From Arthrobacter sp. Leaf137 (GTDB lineage Bacteria > Actinomycetota > Actinomycetes > Actinomycetales > Micrococcaceae), in contig NZ_LMOI01000021.1 of the NCBI RefSeq assembly GCF_001423525.1, positions 124,172 through 188,171 of the forward strand: a stretch of DNA of 64,000 nt, given 5' to 3'. Shown piece by piece: positions 42,413-51,730 of this stretch. The notes beneath the pieces are model-generated. The model saw nothing but the letters and a program-made list of their open reading frames with translations. It had not been told where the DNA came from and did not search any database. The translations under genes were made by a program, and so were the position numbers. How positions within the stretch are numbered: the first letter of the stretch is position 1; every line of letters begins with the position of its first letter.

Positions 42413-43609
42413 TCAGGCGGCTGTCTCCGCGCGGCTGGCGACGAACGCACCGACGCACGTTTCGACGTCGTCCGCCGAATGTGCGGCCGAGAGCTGGACC
42501 CTGATCCGCGCGGCGCCGCGCGGCACCACGGGGAAGCTGAAGGCGGTGACGAAGACGCCGTGGTGCAGCATCCGGTCGGCCACCTTGGCGGCCACGACGG
42601 CGTCGCCGAACATGACCGGGACAATGGCGTGCTCGCCCGGCAGGAGGTCGAAGCCTTCCTCGGACATCCGGCGGCGGAAGAGCGCTGCGTTCTCGAAGAG
42701 CCGGCTCCGGAGGTCCGCCGAGTTCTCCACCAGGTCCAGTGCCTTGATGGTGGCGGCGACGATGGCCGGTGCAAGGGAGTTGGAGAACAGGTAGGGGCGG
42801 GCCTTCTGCCGGAGCATGGCCACGATTTCGGAACGGCCGGAAACGTAGCCGCCGGACGCGCCGCCCAACGCCTTGCCGAACGTACCGGTGTAGATGTCCA
42901 CCCGGTGGGAGACGCCGGCGTGCTCAGGGGTTCCGGCGCCGGTGCCGCCCATGAAGCCCACGGCATGGGAATCGTCCACCATCACCAGCGCACCGTACTT
43001 TTCGGCGAGGTCGCAGATGGCTTCCAGCGGGGCGAGGAAGCCGTCCATGGAGAACACGCCGTCGGTGACGATGATGCGGCGGCGGGCGTCGGAGGCCTCC
43101 TGCAGCCGCGCCTCAAGTTCGGCCATGTCCTGGTTGGCGTACCGGTAGCGGCGCGCCTTGCAGAGGCGGATGCCGTCGATGATGGATGCGTGGTTCAGGG
43201 CGTCGGAGATGATGGCGTCCTCGGGGCCGAAGAGCGATTCGAACACCCCGCCATTGGCGTCGAAGCAGCTGGAGAACAGGATGGTGTCCTCGGTGCCCAG
43301 AAACCGCGAGACCCGGGATTCGAGCTCGAGGTGCAGGTCCTGGGTGCCGCAGATGAAGCGCACGCTTGCCATGCCGAAGCCGCGTTCATCCATGGCCTGC
43401 TTGGCGGCGCCGATGATGTCCGGGTGGTCCGCCAGGCCGAGGTAGTTGTTGGCGCAGAAGTTCAGGACGTCGGCGCCGGGGGCGCCGATCCTGCCTGCGG
43501 TGATGTGGCTGGACTGGGGCGAGCTGATGCTGCGCTCGTTCTTGAAAAGCCCGGCGGTGCGGATGTCTTCCAGTTCGTCGCGGAGCTGGTCCTTGATGGA
43601 GGTGTACAT
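42413..43609 (-). CDS. kbl: glycine C-acetyltransferase (2-amino-3-ketobutyrate CoA ligase)
   Basis: A 398-residue PLP enzyme that splits 2-amino-3-ketobutyrate with CoA into glycine and acetyl-CoA. It has [43 protein letters not shown] and the PLP lysine Lys246 in [16 protein letters not shown], all typical of Kbl. It starts eight bases after tdh, which supplies its substrate. Confidence 0.96.
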   Translation of the reverse strand: MYTSIKDQLRDELEDIRTAGLFKNERSISSPQSSHITAGRIGAPGADVLNFCANNYLGLADHPDIIGAAKQAMDERGFGMASVRFICGTQDLHLELESRVSRFLGTEDTILFSSCFDANGGVFESLFGPEDAIISDALNHASIIDGIRLCKARRYRYANQDMAELEARLQEASDARRRIIVTDGVFSMDGFLAPLEAICDLAEKYGALVMVDDSHAVGFMGGTGAGTPEHAGVSHRVDIYTGTFGKALGGASGGYVSGRSEIVAMLRQKARPYLFSNSLAPAIVAATIKALDLVENSADLRSRLFENAALFRRRMSEEGFDLLPGEHAIVPVMFGDAVVAAKVADRMLHHGVFVTAFSFPVVPRGAARIRVQLSAAHSADDVETCVGAFVASRAETAA

Positions 43610-43617
43610 GGGGTTCC

Positions 43618-44664
43618 TTAGAGTCGGGTCCAGTCGAGGACAACTTTGCCGCCGCTGCCGCTGCGGGCGATCTCGAAGCCCTTCTCCCAGTCTGTGGCAG
43701 GGAGGGTGTCCGTGACCACGGCGGAGATGCCGGCGTGCAGGGCGGGGTTGGAGGAGAGCATGGCGCTCATGGCATACCAGGTCTCGTACATCTCCCGGCC
43801 GTAGATACCCTTGAGCGTGAGCATGTGGGTGACCACCTTGCCCCAGTCGATGGTGATGTCCTGGCTGGGCAGGCCCAGCATGGCGATCCGGCCGCCGTGG
43901 TTCATGTTGTCGATCATTTCGGGCAGGGCCGAAGGGTGGCCGGACATTTCCATGCCGATGTCGAACCCCTCGCGCATTCCCAGTTGGCGCTGGGCGTCCC
44001 GGACGCGGGTGGCGGAGACGTCGATGGTGAGGTCCGCACCCAGCTTGGCGGCAAGTTCCAGGCGGGGCCCGGAGACGTCGGTGATGGCAATCTTGCGGGC
44101 TCCGGCGTGGCGGGCGACGGCGATGGCCATCAGGCCGATGGGCCCGGCACCGGTGATGAGGACGTCCTCGCCCACCAGCGGAAAGCTCAACGCGGTGTGC
44201 ACGGCGTTGCCGAAGGGGTCGAAGATGGCGCCAAGTTCCGGGGTGACCGAGGGATCGTGGTGGACCCAGACGTTGGTTTCGGGAATGACGACGTACTCAG
44301 CGAAGGCACCGTCCCGCTGCACGCCGACGCTCACGGTGTGGATGCACATCTGGCGGCGGCCGGCCCGGCAGTTCCGGCAGATGCCGCAGACGATGTGCCC
44401 CTCGCCGGAGACCCTGTCCCCCACCCTGACGTCGCGGACGTCAGCGCCCACCTCCACCACTTCACCGTAGAACTCGTGCCCGGCGATAAGCGGGGCTTCA
44501 ATCATGCCCTGTGCCCAGGCGTCCCAGGACTGGATGTGGAGATCGGTCCCGCAGATCCCTGTGGTCATCACCCGGATCTTCACATCGGCCGGGCCGGCTT
44601 CGGGTTCCGGGCGGTCAACCAGTTCGAAGCCGGCCTGCGGACCCGCCTTGTACAGAGCCTTCAT
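43618..44664 (-). CDS. tdh: L-threonine 3-dehydrogenase
   Basis: A 348-residue zinc alcohol-dehydrogenase-family enzyme that oxidises threonine to 2-amino-3-ketobutyrate. The catalytic zinc region is [18 protein letters not shown] (Cys38), then [13 protein letters not shown], structural zinc cysteines in [15 protein letters not shown], and the NAD motif [20 protein letters not shown]. First gene of the leftward operon; the divergent LysR gene begins 132 bases away. Confidence 0.96.
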   Translation of the reverse strand: MKALYKAGPQAGFELVDRPEPEAGPADVKIRVMTTGICGTDLHIQSWDAWAQGMIEAPLIAGHEFYGEVVEVGADVRDVRVGDRVSGEGHIVCGICRNCRAGRRQMCIHTVSVGVQRDGAFAEYVVIPETNVWVHHDPSVTPELGAIFDPFGNAVHTALSFPLVGEDVLITGAGPIGLMAIAVARHAGARKIAITDVSGPRLELAAKLGADLTIDVSATRVRDAQRQLGMREGFDIGMEMSGHPSALPEMIDNMNHGGRIAMLGLPSQDITIDWGKVVTHMLTLKGIYGREMYETWYAMSAMLSSNPALHAGISAVVTDTLPATDWEKGFEIARSGSGGKVVLDWTRL

Positions 44665-44796
44665 CGGCTTCCTCGCTTCTTCGTCACGTGCTCGGCAGGA
44701 TCCTGCCTTTCCCCATTACAGCGCCGCCAAAGCTTTAGCACAATGGGAATCTTCTCAATCGACGATGTAGCAATAACTAATGCGTAAACTGATCGG

Positions 44797-45708
44797 ATGG
44801 AGATCCACCAGCTTGAAATCCTGCGCGAACTCGGAGCCCTCGGCAGCGTCAAGGCAGTGGCCGATACCCTCATGGTCACCCCCTCCGCTGTTTCCCAGCA
44901 CTTGGCCCTCCTGCAGCGGTCGGTGGATGTTCCGCTCACGCGCAAGGAGGGGCGGAACCTGGTGCTGACGGACGCAGGCCAGGTGCTCGCGGACGCCGGG
45001 GCCGCCGTCGTCAGCGCCATGGCGGACGCCCGGGCGGCGATCGGCAGCTACCACGGCTCGAGCGGCGGCCGCGTCACCGTCAGCGGCTTCCACAGCGCCG
45101 GCCAGGCCGTGTTCGCCACTTTGGCCCGGATCCTGGAGGGCCCGGGGCAACCCCGGCTCGAGCTGTCCGATGAGGACGTGGCGCAGCAGGACTTTCCCGC
45201 GCTCACCGCCCGGTATGACCTCGTGCTGGCCCACCGGATGGACCATAGTCCGGGCTGGCCAACGGAACGGGTGACGGTGGTGCCGCTGCTGCACGAACCC
45301 CTGGACGTGGCCCTGCCCGCCGCGCATCCGCTCGCCGGGAAGGCAGCGGTCACAGCGGACGACGTCGGAGGCGAGGCCTGGGTGACCAGCCACGCCGGAT
45401 ACTCCCCCGCCGACGTCCTGTCCGCCGTCGCGGCCGTGTCCAGCCGGGAACCGACCATCGTGCACCGCATCAACGACTACTCCACCGTCGCCGCACTGGT
45501 GGCAGCCGGCGGCGTGATCGGGCTGCTCCCCCGGTACACCGCCGGCCCCGTCCTGCACCCGGACATCGTGCTGCGGCCGCTGAAGGGAATCAGCACCCGG
45601 CGGCGGATAGATCTGCTGGCGCGCCCGGAAAACCTGAAGCGCCGATCGGTGATGACGGTCTGCGAGGCGCTGCAGGACATCATGGCAGGGCTGGTGAAGC
45701 AGGGCTGA
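44797..45708 (+). CDS. LysR-family transcriptional regulator
   Basis: A 303-residue regulator. The N-terminal winged helix is MEIHQLEILRELGALGSVKAV with recognition part MVTPSAVSQHLALLQRSV; the rest is a periplasmic-binding-like effector domain. It is divergent from tdh, the classical arrangement for a LysR activator of the adjacent operon, so threonine or glycine response is a reasonable inference. Confidence 0.93.
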   Translation: MEIHQLEILRELGALGSVKAVADTLMVTPSAVSQHLALLQRSVDVPLTRKEGRNLVLTDAGQVLADAGAAVVSAMADARAAIGSYHGSSGGRVTVSGFHSAGQAVFATLARILEGPGQPRLELSDEDVAQQDFPALTARYDLVLAHRMDHSPGWPTERVTVVPLLHEPLDVALPAAHPLAGKAAVTADDVGGEAWVTSHAGYSPADVLSAVAAVSSREPTIVHRINDYSTVAALVAAGGVIGLLPRYTAGPVLHPDIVLRPLKGISTRRRIDLLARPENLKRRSVMTVCEALQDIMAGLVKQG

Positions 45709-45726
45709 CAGCTGCAGGGGCGCGGA

Positions 45727-46320
45727 TCAGGCGCCGGAGCCTGATGGGTTTGCCTGGCCCTGCCCGTGCGCCTTGCCGTTTCCATTTCCGTTCCCATTCC
45801 CACCGTGCCCGTGCCCGTGGCCGTGGCCGCGGCCCAGGCCCGGACCCGGGTGGTCTCCGCCGCCCCCGGTGATCCGCTGGGCGGTTGCGGTGTCGCCGTC
45901 CCGGACGCCCGCAACCCGGACCACGTCACCGGTGGCGATGTCCGCGATGGTGCCGTTCCTGGTGACCCGGGTGTCCGCGTTGACCGTGTAGGCCTGGGTG
46001 AAGCCGTCCCCGCTCCTGACGGTGATCGACGTGCTGCTGACGGCCTCCACCGTGCCGCGCTGCCCAAGCACTGTCTGGAAGGTCCCGTCCGCCTTTTTTA
46101 CGACGCTCTCGCCGTGCTGGAACTGGGGGCGCTGGGACGCGTCCGGAGTGGCTCCGCGGCCTTCGTGGCCCGGCGTTGACGGTGAGGCGGACGGGGAAGG
46201 AGACGGCGTGGCTGAGGGCGGCCCTGCGGACCAGGCCAGGGCTGCGCCTGCCCCGCTCAGCGCCAGCGCAACGGTACCCGCCAGGAGTGCCTTCCGTGTC
46301 CTCAGGGTCTTCGGTCCCAT
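45727..46320 (-). CDS. secreted DUF5666-like protein with His/Gly/Asn-rich tail
   Basis: A 197-residue protein with a basic N-terminus and a signal peptide (about 8-32), a Pro/Ser linker, a beta-rich domain (about 80-150: GTVEAVSSTSITVRSGDGF, RVTRNGTIADIATGDVVRV) like DUF5666, and a C-terminal tail with four HG repeats and GN repeats. The tail could bind divalent metal. The ATG at 46320 has AAGGAAG upstream; the longer frame lacks a signal. It lies downstream of gatB and its palindrome. Confidence 0.78.
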   Translation of the reverse strand: MGPKTLRTRKALLAGTVALALSGAGAALAWSAGPPSATPSPSPSASPSTPGHEGRGATPDASQRPQFQHGESVVKKADGTFQTVLGQRGTVEAVSSTSITVRSGDGFTQAYTVNADTRVTRNGTIADIATGDVVRVAGVRDGDTATAQRITGGGGDHPGPGLGRGHGHGHGHGGNGNGNGNGKAHGQGQANPSGSGA

Positions 46321-46442
46321 GTCCGCCACTTCCTTCACCCGGTCTGCCGCCCGGCAGGCCCCGACGGCTCCAGTGTAGGACCGTGGGGCGACAGTGGATA
46401 CGGGTATTTTCCGGCGGCCCCCGAGTGGGTCCTTAAAGCCCA

Positions 46443-46500
46443 ACTGGGTCGCAGTAGATGTCGTTCTGACGGTTCAAAACGACATTAACTGCGACCCAGT
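46443..46500. repeat. dispersed palindromic element, copy 2
   Basis: Two 21-base arms (46443-46463 and 46480-46500) with two mismatches flank a 16-base loop; pairing extends a few bases further on each side. It lies 15 bases past the gatB stop. Arm sequences resemble those of 28032-28089 at most positions, while the loops differ, as expected for a repeated element under selection for its stem. Confidence 0.85.
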
Positions 46501-46514
46501 TGGGGGGGTGGAAG

Positions 46515-48026
46515 CTACTGCGCGGTGACGCCCAGTTTCTCCAGGATGAGCTCCCGGACACGGCCGGCGTCGGCCTGGCCGCGGGTGGCCTTCATGACGC
46601 CGCCAACGATCGCGCCGATGGCCTGTACCTTGCCGCCGCGGATCTTGTCCGCGACGTCGGGCTGCGCGGCGAGTGCAGCGTCGATGGCTTCCAGGAGGGG
46701 CCCGTCGTCGGACACGACGGCGAGGCCGCGCTTCTCGACGATCTCCGCCGGGGTGCCTTCACCGGCGAGGACGCCGTCCAGCACCTGGGCTGCCATCTTG
46801 TTGTTGATCTTGCCGGCTTCCACCATCTGCGCGAGTTCCACGATGGTGGCGGGCTGGACGCCGAGCTGGCCGGGGTCGACGTCGGCTGCCTTGGCGCGGC
46901 CCACGATCTCACCCATCCACCATTTGCGGGCCACAGAGGCGCTGGCACCGGCGGCGATGGTCTCCTCGATCTCGTCCAGGACCCCGGCGTTCACCACGTC
47001 GCGGAATTCGAGGTCCGAGTAGCCCCAGTCGGCCTTCAGTCGCTTGCGGCGCTCGGCCGGCGGCTCGGGCAGGGTGGCGCGCAGCTCCTCCACCCATTCG
47101 CGGGAGGCCACCATGGGAACCAGGTCCGGCTCGGGGAAGTAGCGGTAGTCGTCAGCGTCGGACTTGGCACGGCCGGAGGTGGTGGTGCGCGTGTCCTCGT
47201 GCCAGTGGCGGGTCTCCTGGATGACCGGTTCGCCCGAGTCCAGGACGGCTGCGTGGCGCTGGATCTCGTAGCGGACGGCGTGTTCGACGGCGCGCAGCGA
47301 GTTCACGTTCTTGGTTTCGGAGCGGATGCCGAACCGTTCGCGGCCGTGCGGGCGGAGCGAGACGTTGGCGTCGCAGCGGACGTTGCCGCGTTCCATCTTG
47401 GCGTCGGAGACCCCGAGGTTCTTGACGATCTCGCGGACGGCCGCCACATAGGCCTTGGCCAGTTCCGGCGCACGGGATCCGGCGCCCTCGATCGGCTTGG
47501 TGACGATTTCCACCAGCGGAACACCGGCACGGTTGTAGTCCACCAGGGAGAAGTCGGCGCCCTGGATCCTGCCGGTGGCGCCGCCCATGTGGGTCAGCTT
47601 GCCGGCGTCCTCTTCCATGTGGGCGCGTTCGATTTCCACGCGGAACACGGTGCCGTCCTCGAGTTCGACGTCAAGGTACCCGTCGTAGGCGATGGGCTCG
47701 TCGTACTGCGAGGTCTGGAAGTTCTTGGGGGTGTCCGGGTAGAAGTACTGCTTCCTGGCGAAGCGGCAGGTCTCGGCGATCTTGCAGTTCAGCGCCAGGC
47801 CGATCTTGATCGACGATTCGATGGCCGTCTTGTTGACCACCGGCAGGACGCCGGGCATGCCCAGGTCCACCTCGTTGACGTTGGTGTTGGGCTCATCGCC
47901 GAAGACATTGGGCGCGGAGGAGAACATTTTGGTCTTGGTGTTGAGTTCAACGTGGACCTCAAACCCCAGGACGGGATCGTACTTCTCCATGGCTTCTTCG
48001 AAGCTCAGGATGGTGTCGGTGCTCAT
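46515..48026 (-). CDS. gatB: Asp-tRNA(Asn)/Glu-tRNA(Gln) amidotransferase subunit B
   Basis: A 503-residue kinase/tRNA-binding subunit of GatCAB. It has the family start FEVHVELNTKTKMFSSAP and PGVLPVVNKTAIE, the KQYFYPDTPKNFQTSQYDEP zinc-less cradle segment, MERGNVRCDANVSLRP, and a YqeY-type tail domain from about residue 350. The ATG shares a base with the gatA stop (TAATG). Confidence 0.97.
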   Translation of the reverse strand: MSTDTILSFEEAMEKYDPVLGFEVHVELNTKTKMFSSAPNVFGDEPNTNVNEVDLGMPGVLPVVNKTAIESSIKIGLALNCKIAETCRFARKQYFYPDTPKNFQTSQYDEPIAYDGYLDVELEDGTVFRVEIERAHMEEDAGKLTHMGGATGRIQGADFSLVDYNRAGVPLVEIVTKPIEGAGSRAPELAKAYVAAVREIVKNLGVSDAKMERGNVRCDANVSLRPHGRERFGIRSETKNVNSLRAVEHAVRYEIQRHAAVLDSGEPVIQETRHWHEDTRTTTSGRAKSDADDYRYFPEPDLVPMVASREWVEELRATLPEPPAERRKRLKADWGYSDLEFRDVVNAGVLDEIEETIAAGASASVARKWWMGEIVGRAKAADVDPGQLGVQPATIVELAQMVEAGKINNKMAAQVLDGVLAGEGTPAEIVEKRGLAVVSDDGPLLEAIDAALAAQPDVADKIRGGKVQAIGAIVGGVMKATRGQADAGRVRELILEKLGVTAQ

Positions 48027-49600
48027 TATTTAGCCTCCTGGGTTTCGAGGGTGCCGGACGTGGCGAGTTCGGGGGCCTGCGCGAGCAGCGGTCCGCCCCA
48101 CTTTTCCTCTAGCAGAGCTTCCAGCACGGCGCCCACGCGGTAAAGCCGGGCGTCTTCCCGTGCGGGGGCGAGCAACTGGATACCGACGGGCAGCCCGTCC
48201 TCGTCCGCGAGGCCGCCCGGGAGGGACAGGCCGGGGACGCCGGCGAGGTTGGCCGGGATGGTGGCGACGTCGTTGAGGTACATGGCCAGCGGATCGTCCA
48301 GCTTTTCACCGAGCCGGAAGGCGGTGGTGGGTGCCGTGGGCGAGATGAGGACATCGGCCTTGGCGAAGGCGGCGTCGAAGTCGCGCTGCACGAGGGTGCG
48401 GACTTTCTGCGCGGAGCCGTAGTACGCGTCGTAGTAGCCCGCAGACAGGGCGTAGGTGCCCAGTATGATGCGGCGCTTCACTTCGTCGCCGAAGCCTGCG
48501 GCGCGGGTGGCACCCATGACGCGTTCGATCGTCATGGGCCCCTCTTCGGGGAGCACGCGCAGGCCGTAGCGGACGCCGTCGAACTTGGCCAGGTTGGAGG
48601 AGGCCTCGGACGGCATGATCAGGTAGTAGGCACCGAGCGCGTACTGGAAGTTGGGGCAGGAGACCTCGACGATTTCCGCGCCGGCTTCCTTGAGCAGCTC
48701 CAGGGATTCGTTGAAGCGGTTTTCGACGCCGGCCTGGTAGCCCTCGCCGTGCAGCTCCTTGATGATGCCGATCCGCAGGCCTTCGACGTTGCCGGTCTTG
48801 GCGGCGGCGACGAGATCGGCCAGCGGCTCGGGCAGCGAGGTGGAGTCGCGGGGATCATGGCCGCCGATGACCTGGTGCAGGAGTGCGGAGTCCAGCACGG
48901 TCCGGGTGACCGGCCCGATCTGGTCCAGCGAGGAGGCCATGGCGATGGCGCCGTAGCGGGAGACGCTGCCGTAGGTGGGCTTGACGCCCACGGTGCCGGT
49001 GACGGCGCCGGGCTGGCGGATGGACCCGCCGGTGTCGGTGCCCAGGGCCAGCGGGGCTTCGAAGGCGGCGACGGCGGCCGCGGAACCGCCGCCGGAGCCG
49101 CCGGGGATCCGGTCCAGGTCCCAGGGGTTGCGGGTGGGTCCGTAGGCCGAGTGCTCGGTGGAGGACCCCATGGCGAACTCGTCAAGGTTGGTCTTGCCCA
49201 GGATGGGCATCTTCGCGGCACGCAGCCGTTCCACGACGGTGGCGTCGTAGGGGCTGTGCCAGCCCTCAAGGATTTTCGAGCCGGCCGTGGTGGGCTGGCC
49301 GACCGTGACGATCAGGTCCTTGACGGCAATGGGGACGCCGGCCAGGTAGTGCAGCGCCTCGGCTTCCGCACCGCCGGCGGCGCGGATGGCGTCAACTTCG
49401 GCGGCGACGGCGAGCGCTTCCTCCGCGTTGACGTGCAGGAAGGCGTTGACGCCGCGTTCCCCGCCGTCCACTGTGGCGATCCGGTCCAGGTGGGCCTGGG
49501 TGGCTTCGACGGCGGTGACCTCACCGGCGCGGAGCTTCTCGGCGAGAGCTGCTGCGGACAGGCGGATCAGGCCCGCGGCAGTGGTGTTCTGTTCAGTCAT
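48026..49600 (-). CDS. gatA: Asp-tRNA(Asn)/Glu-tRNA(Gln) amidotransferase subunit A
   Basis: A 524-residue amidase-signature glutaminase. The catalytic Lys is in [12 protein letters not shown], the cis-Ser and nucleophilic Ser lie in [20 protein letters not shown] and [12 protein letters not shown]. It delivers ammonia to GatB. Starts three bases after the gatC stop; overlaps gatB by one base. Confidence 0.97.
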   Translation of the reverse strand: MTEQNTTAAGLIRLSAAALAEKLRAGEVTAVEATQAHLDRIATVDGGERGVNAFLHVNAEEALAVAAEVDAIRAAGGAEAEALHYLAGVPIAVKDLIVTVGQPTTAGSKILEGWHSPYDATVVERLRAAKMPILGKTNLDEFAMGSSTEHSAYGPTRNPWDLDRIPGGSGGGSAAAVAAFEAPLALGTDTGGSIRQPGAVTGTVGVKPTYGSVSRYGAIAMASSLDQIGPVTRTVLDSALLHQVIGGHDPRDSTSLPEPLADLVAAAKTGNVEGLRIGIIKELHGEGYQAGVENRFNESLELLKEAGAEIVEVSCPNFQYALGAYYLIMPSEASSNLAKFDGVRYGLRVLPEEGPMTIERVMGATRAAGFGDEVKRRIILGTYALSAGYYDAYYGSAQKVRTLVQRDFDAAFAKADVLISPTAPTTAFRLGEKLDDPLAMYLNDVATIPANLAGVPGLSLPGGLADEDGLPVGIQLLAPAREDARLYRVGAVLEALLEEKWGGPLLAQAPELATSGTLETQEAK

Positions 49601-49603
49601 GGT

Positions 49604-49900
49604 TTATGCCTCATCCAGGATTGCCGGGACCTTGAATCGGTTGTCGTCCGAGTCCGGAGCCCCGGACAGTGCCTGCTTGGCGCTGAACGTGTGCCCCACT
49701 ACGTCCTCGCGGAAGACGTTGGTCAGTGGAATGGGGTGCGAGGTGGCCGGGACGTCGTCTCCGGCGGCTTCACTGACGGACTTGACCGAATCAACGATGA
49801 CGGCGAGTTCTCCGGCCATCCTGTCCAGCTCTTGGGCACTCATCTCGATGTGAGCGAGCCGCGCGAGGTGCGCAACATCGTCACGGTTGATCGCAGCCAT
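49604..49900 (-). CDS. gatC: Asp-tRNA(Asn)/Glu-tRNA(Gln) amidotransferase subunit C
   Basis: A 98-residue scaffold subunit. The start MAAINRDDVAHLARLAHIEM and the segment ATSHPIPLTNVFREDVVG are typical of GatC. The ATG at 49900 gives the standard length; GGGGAGATCC precedes it. First gene of gatCAB. Confidence 0.96.
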   Translation of the reverse strand: MAAINRDDVAHLARLAHIEMSAQELDRMAGELAVIVDSVKSVSEAAGDDVPATSHPIPLTNVFREDVVGHTFSAKQALSGAPDSDDNRFKVPAILDEA

Positions 49901-49958
49901 GGATCTCCCCTGCAAAGTTCGGATTGGTTTCCGATCCATTCTAGTGGGGAAACGCAGA

Positions 49959-49996
49959 TGCCCGTCTGACGGCCCCCAGCGGGCGTCAGACGGGCA
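49959..49996 (-). terminator. hairpin between the citrate transporter and gatC
   Basis: A 13-bp perfect stem (49959-49971/49984-49996) with a 12-base loop lies 53 bases after the transporter stop. A second GC-rich imperfect hairpin precedes it (about 50010-50035). No T-run follows directly. It probably ends the transporter transcript before gatCAB. Confidence 0.6.
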
Positions 49997-50048
49997 CCGT
50001 TCGCTGCCGTTGGCCGGCCCCGGAGGGCCAGCCGCAGGCAGCAACAGA

Positions 50049-51512
50049 CTAACCGATCCCGATGGCTCCGGTCAGCATGCCGATTCCCAGCATGACCAGG
50101 GACACCACGGCGGCGCGCCATAGGACCTTCTTGTGGTGGTCACCGAGGTCCACCTTGGCGAGGGACACCAGCAGCAGGATGGCCGGGACCAGCGGGCTCT
50201 GCATGTGGAACGGCTGGCCGGTGATGGAGGCCCGGGCCATCTCGGCGGCGCCGATGCCGTAGTGCGCGGCTGTCTCGCTCAGGACCGGCAGGACGCCGAA
50301 GTAGAAGGCGTCGTTGCTCATGAAGAACGTCATGGGGATGCTGAGCAGGCCGGTGATGACTGCCATGAGCGGGCCCATGCTGGACGGGATGATCTGGACG
50401 AGCCAGGCGGACATGGCTTCCACCATGCCGGTGCCGGTCAGCACGCCGGTGAGGACGGACGCTGCCATGACCATGCTGACCACGGCCACGATCGAGGAGG
50501 AGTGTGCCACGAGCTGGGCGCCCTGGTCCTTGACTTTCGGGAAGTTGACCAGCAGGGCAATGGCGGAGCCCACCATGAAGACGTAGGGCAGCGGCACGAG
50601 GTCGGCGATCAGCATGGCCATGACGGCCACGGTCAGGCCCAGGTTGAACCAGAACAGCTTGGGGCGCAGCGTGCTGCGGTTGGGGTCCAGTGCGGTGTCC
50701 GCCATGGCGGCGTCGTGGTCGTCCACGGGCGTCTCGGTGCGTTCGAGCACGGCCACGGAACCGCCTGCGGGGGCTGCTCCGCCGGGGGTGTTGCCGTTGT
50801 GCCCACGGCCTGCGCCGGAACCGGCGGCCGGGCCGGCGGGAGCACCGCCGTCGAACTCTGCTGCGGTATCGGGCACGCCCCAGATTTCGGGTTGGGTGCT
50901 GCGGAGGCGGTTGCGCTCCTGCAGGCCAAGGATCCAGGCGAAGACGAGGACCACAACGATGCCGCCGATCAGCGACGGAATCATGGGCACGAAGACATCG
51001 TTGACGTCGATCTTCAGTGCGGTGGCGGCGCGGGCCGTGGGACCGCCCCAGGGGACGATGTTCATGGTGCCGTTGGCGAGGCCGGCGACGCAGGTGAGGA
51101 CCACGGGGCTCATCTTCAGGCGCAGGTAGATCGGCAGCATGGCCGCGGTAGTGAGGATGAAGGTGGTGGAACCGTCACCGTCCAGGGAGACAGCGGCAGC
51201 GAGCAGGGCGGTGCCCAGGACCACCTTGGCGGGGTCGTTGCCCAGTTTGCGGAGGATGAACTTCACCAGCGGGTCGAACAGTCCGACGTCGATCATCAGG
51301 CCGAAGTAGATGATGGCGAACATCAGCAGGGCTGCGGTGGACGTCATGGACTTCATCGAGTCCAGGACCATGTCTCCGATGCCCAGGCCGGCACCTGCGA
51401 AAAGGCCAAAAACGGTGGGGACGATGATCAGCGCCAGCACTGGCGTCAACTTCTTCGTCATGATCAGCACCATGAACACCGCGATCATGGCGAATCCAAG
51501 TATTACCAGCAC
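50049..51512 (-). CDS. CitMHS-family citrate/metal transporter
   Basis: A 487-residue polytopic protein with about 11-12 membrane segments. The start MLVILGFAMIAVFMVLIMTKKL, the segment VSLDGDGSTTFILTTAAMLP and GLANGTMNIVPWGGPTARAA are diagnostic for CitMHS transporters, which import citrate complexed with Mg2+ or Ca2+. A long polar loop (about 208-275) with Gly/Ala-rich sequence divides the two halves. Divergent from a CitA/CitB-type two-component system, its likely regulator. Confidence 0.92.
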   Translation of the reverse strand: MLVILGFAMIAVFMVLIMTKKLTPVLALIIVPTVFGLFAGAGLGIGDMVLDSMKSMTSTAALLMFAIIYFGLMIDVGLFDPLVKFILRKLGNDPAKVVLGTALLAAAVSLDGDGSTTFILTTAAMLPIYLRLKMSPVVLTCVAGLANGTMNIVPWGGPTARAATALKIDVNDVFVPMIPSLIGGIVVVLVFAWILGLQERNRLRSTQPEIWGVPDTAAEFDGGAPAGPAAGSGAGRGHNGNTPGGAAPAGGSVAVLERTETPVDDHDAAMADTALDPNRSTLRPKLFWFNLGLTVAVMAMLIADLVPLPYVFMVGSAIALLVNFPKVKDQGAQLVAHSSSIVAVVSMVMAASVLTGVLTGTGMVEAMSAWLVQIIPSSMGPLMAVITGLLSIPMTFFMSNDAFYFGVLPVLSETAAHYGIGAAEMARASITGQPFHMQSPLVPAILLLVSLAKVDLGDHHKKVLWRAAVVSLVMLGIGMLTGAIGIG

Positions 51513-51627
51513 AGCCGGCTCCTTCTTGTGAACGGCACCACAGCGTTGTGATGCGTGCTACAGACTGTAGGGTGGCGGACGTCACGGCCGTGCCTTTGGC
51601 TCAATTGATTGGCATACTGCTTATTGG

Positions 51628-51640
51628 GAGCATTTTGCTC
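51628..51640. promoter_or_regulatory. GAGCA-TTT-TGCTC palindrome in the transporter/kinase spacer
   Basis: A perfect 5-base-arm palindrome is followed 7 bases later by another TGCTC (within attgtgctca), inside an AT-rich patch (51601-51650) that stands out from the GC-rich surroundings. It is a candidate binding site for the CitB-type regulator controlling the divergent transporter. Confidence 0.4.
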
Positions 51641-51730
51641 ATTGTGCTCACGCGGTATCCGCACTAACGACGCCGCGCAGATGACGCCGTACCCAGGAAG
51701 CCGTCCGGCCCATGCCAGTCAAGGAGGATC

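Noticed and set aside
46500..48143. A 547-codon open frame on the plus strand
   Set aside because: Antisense to gatB, which is a complete, well-conserved gene.
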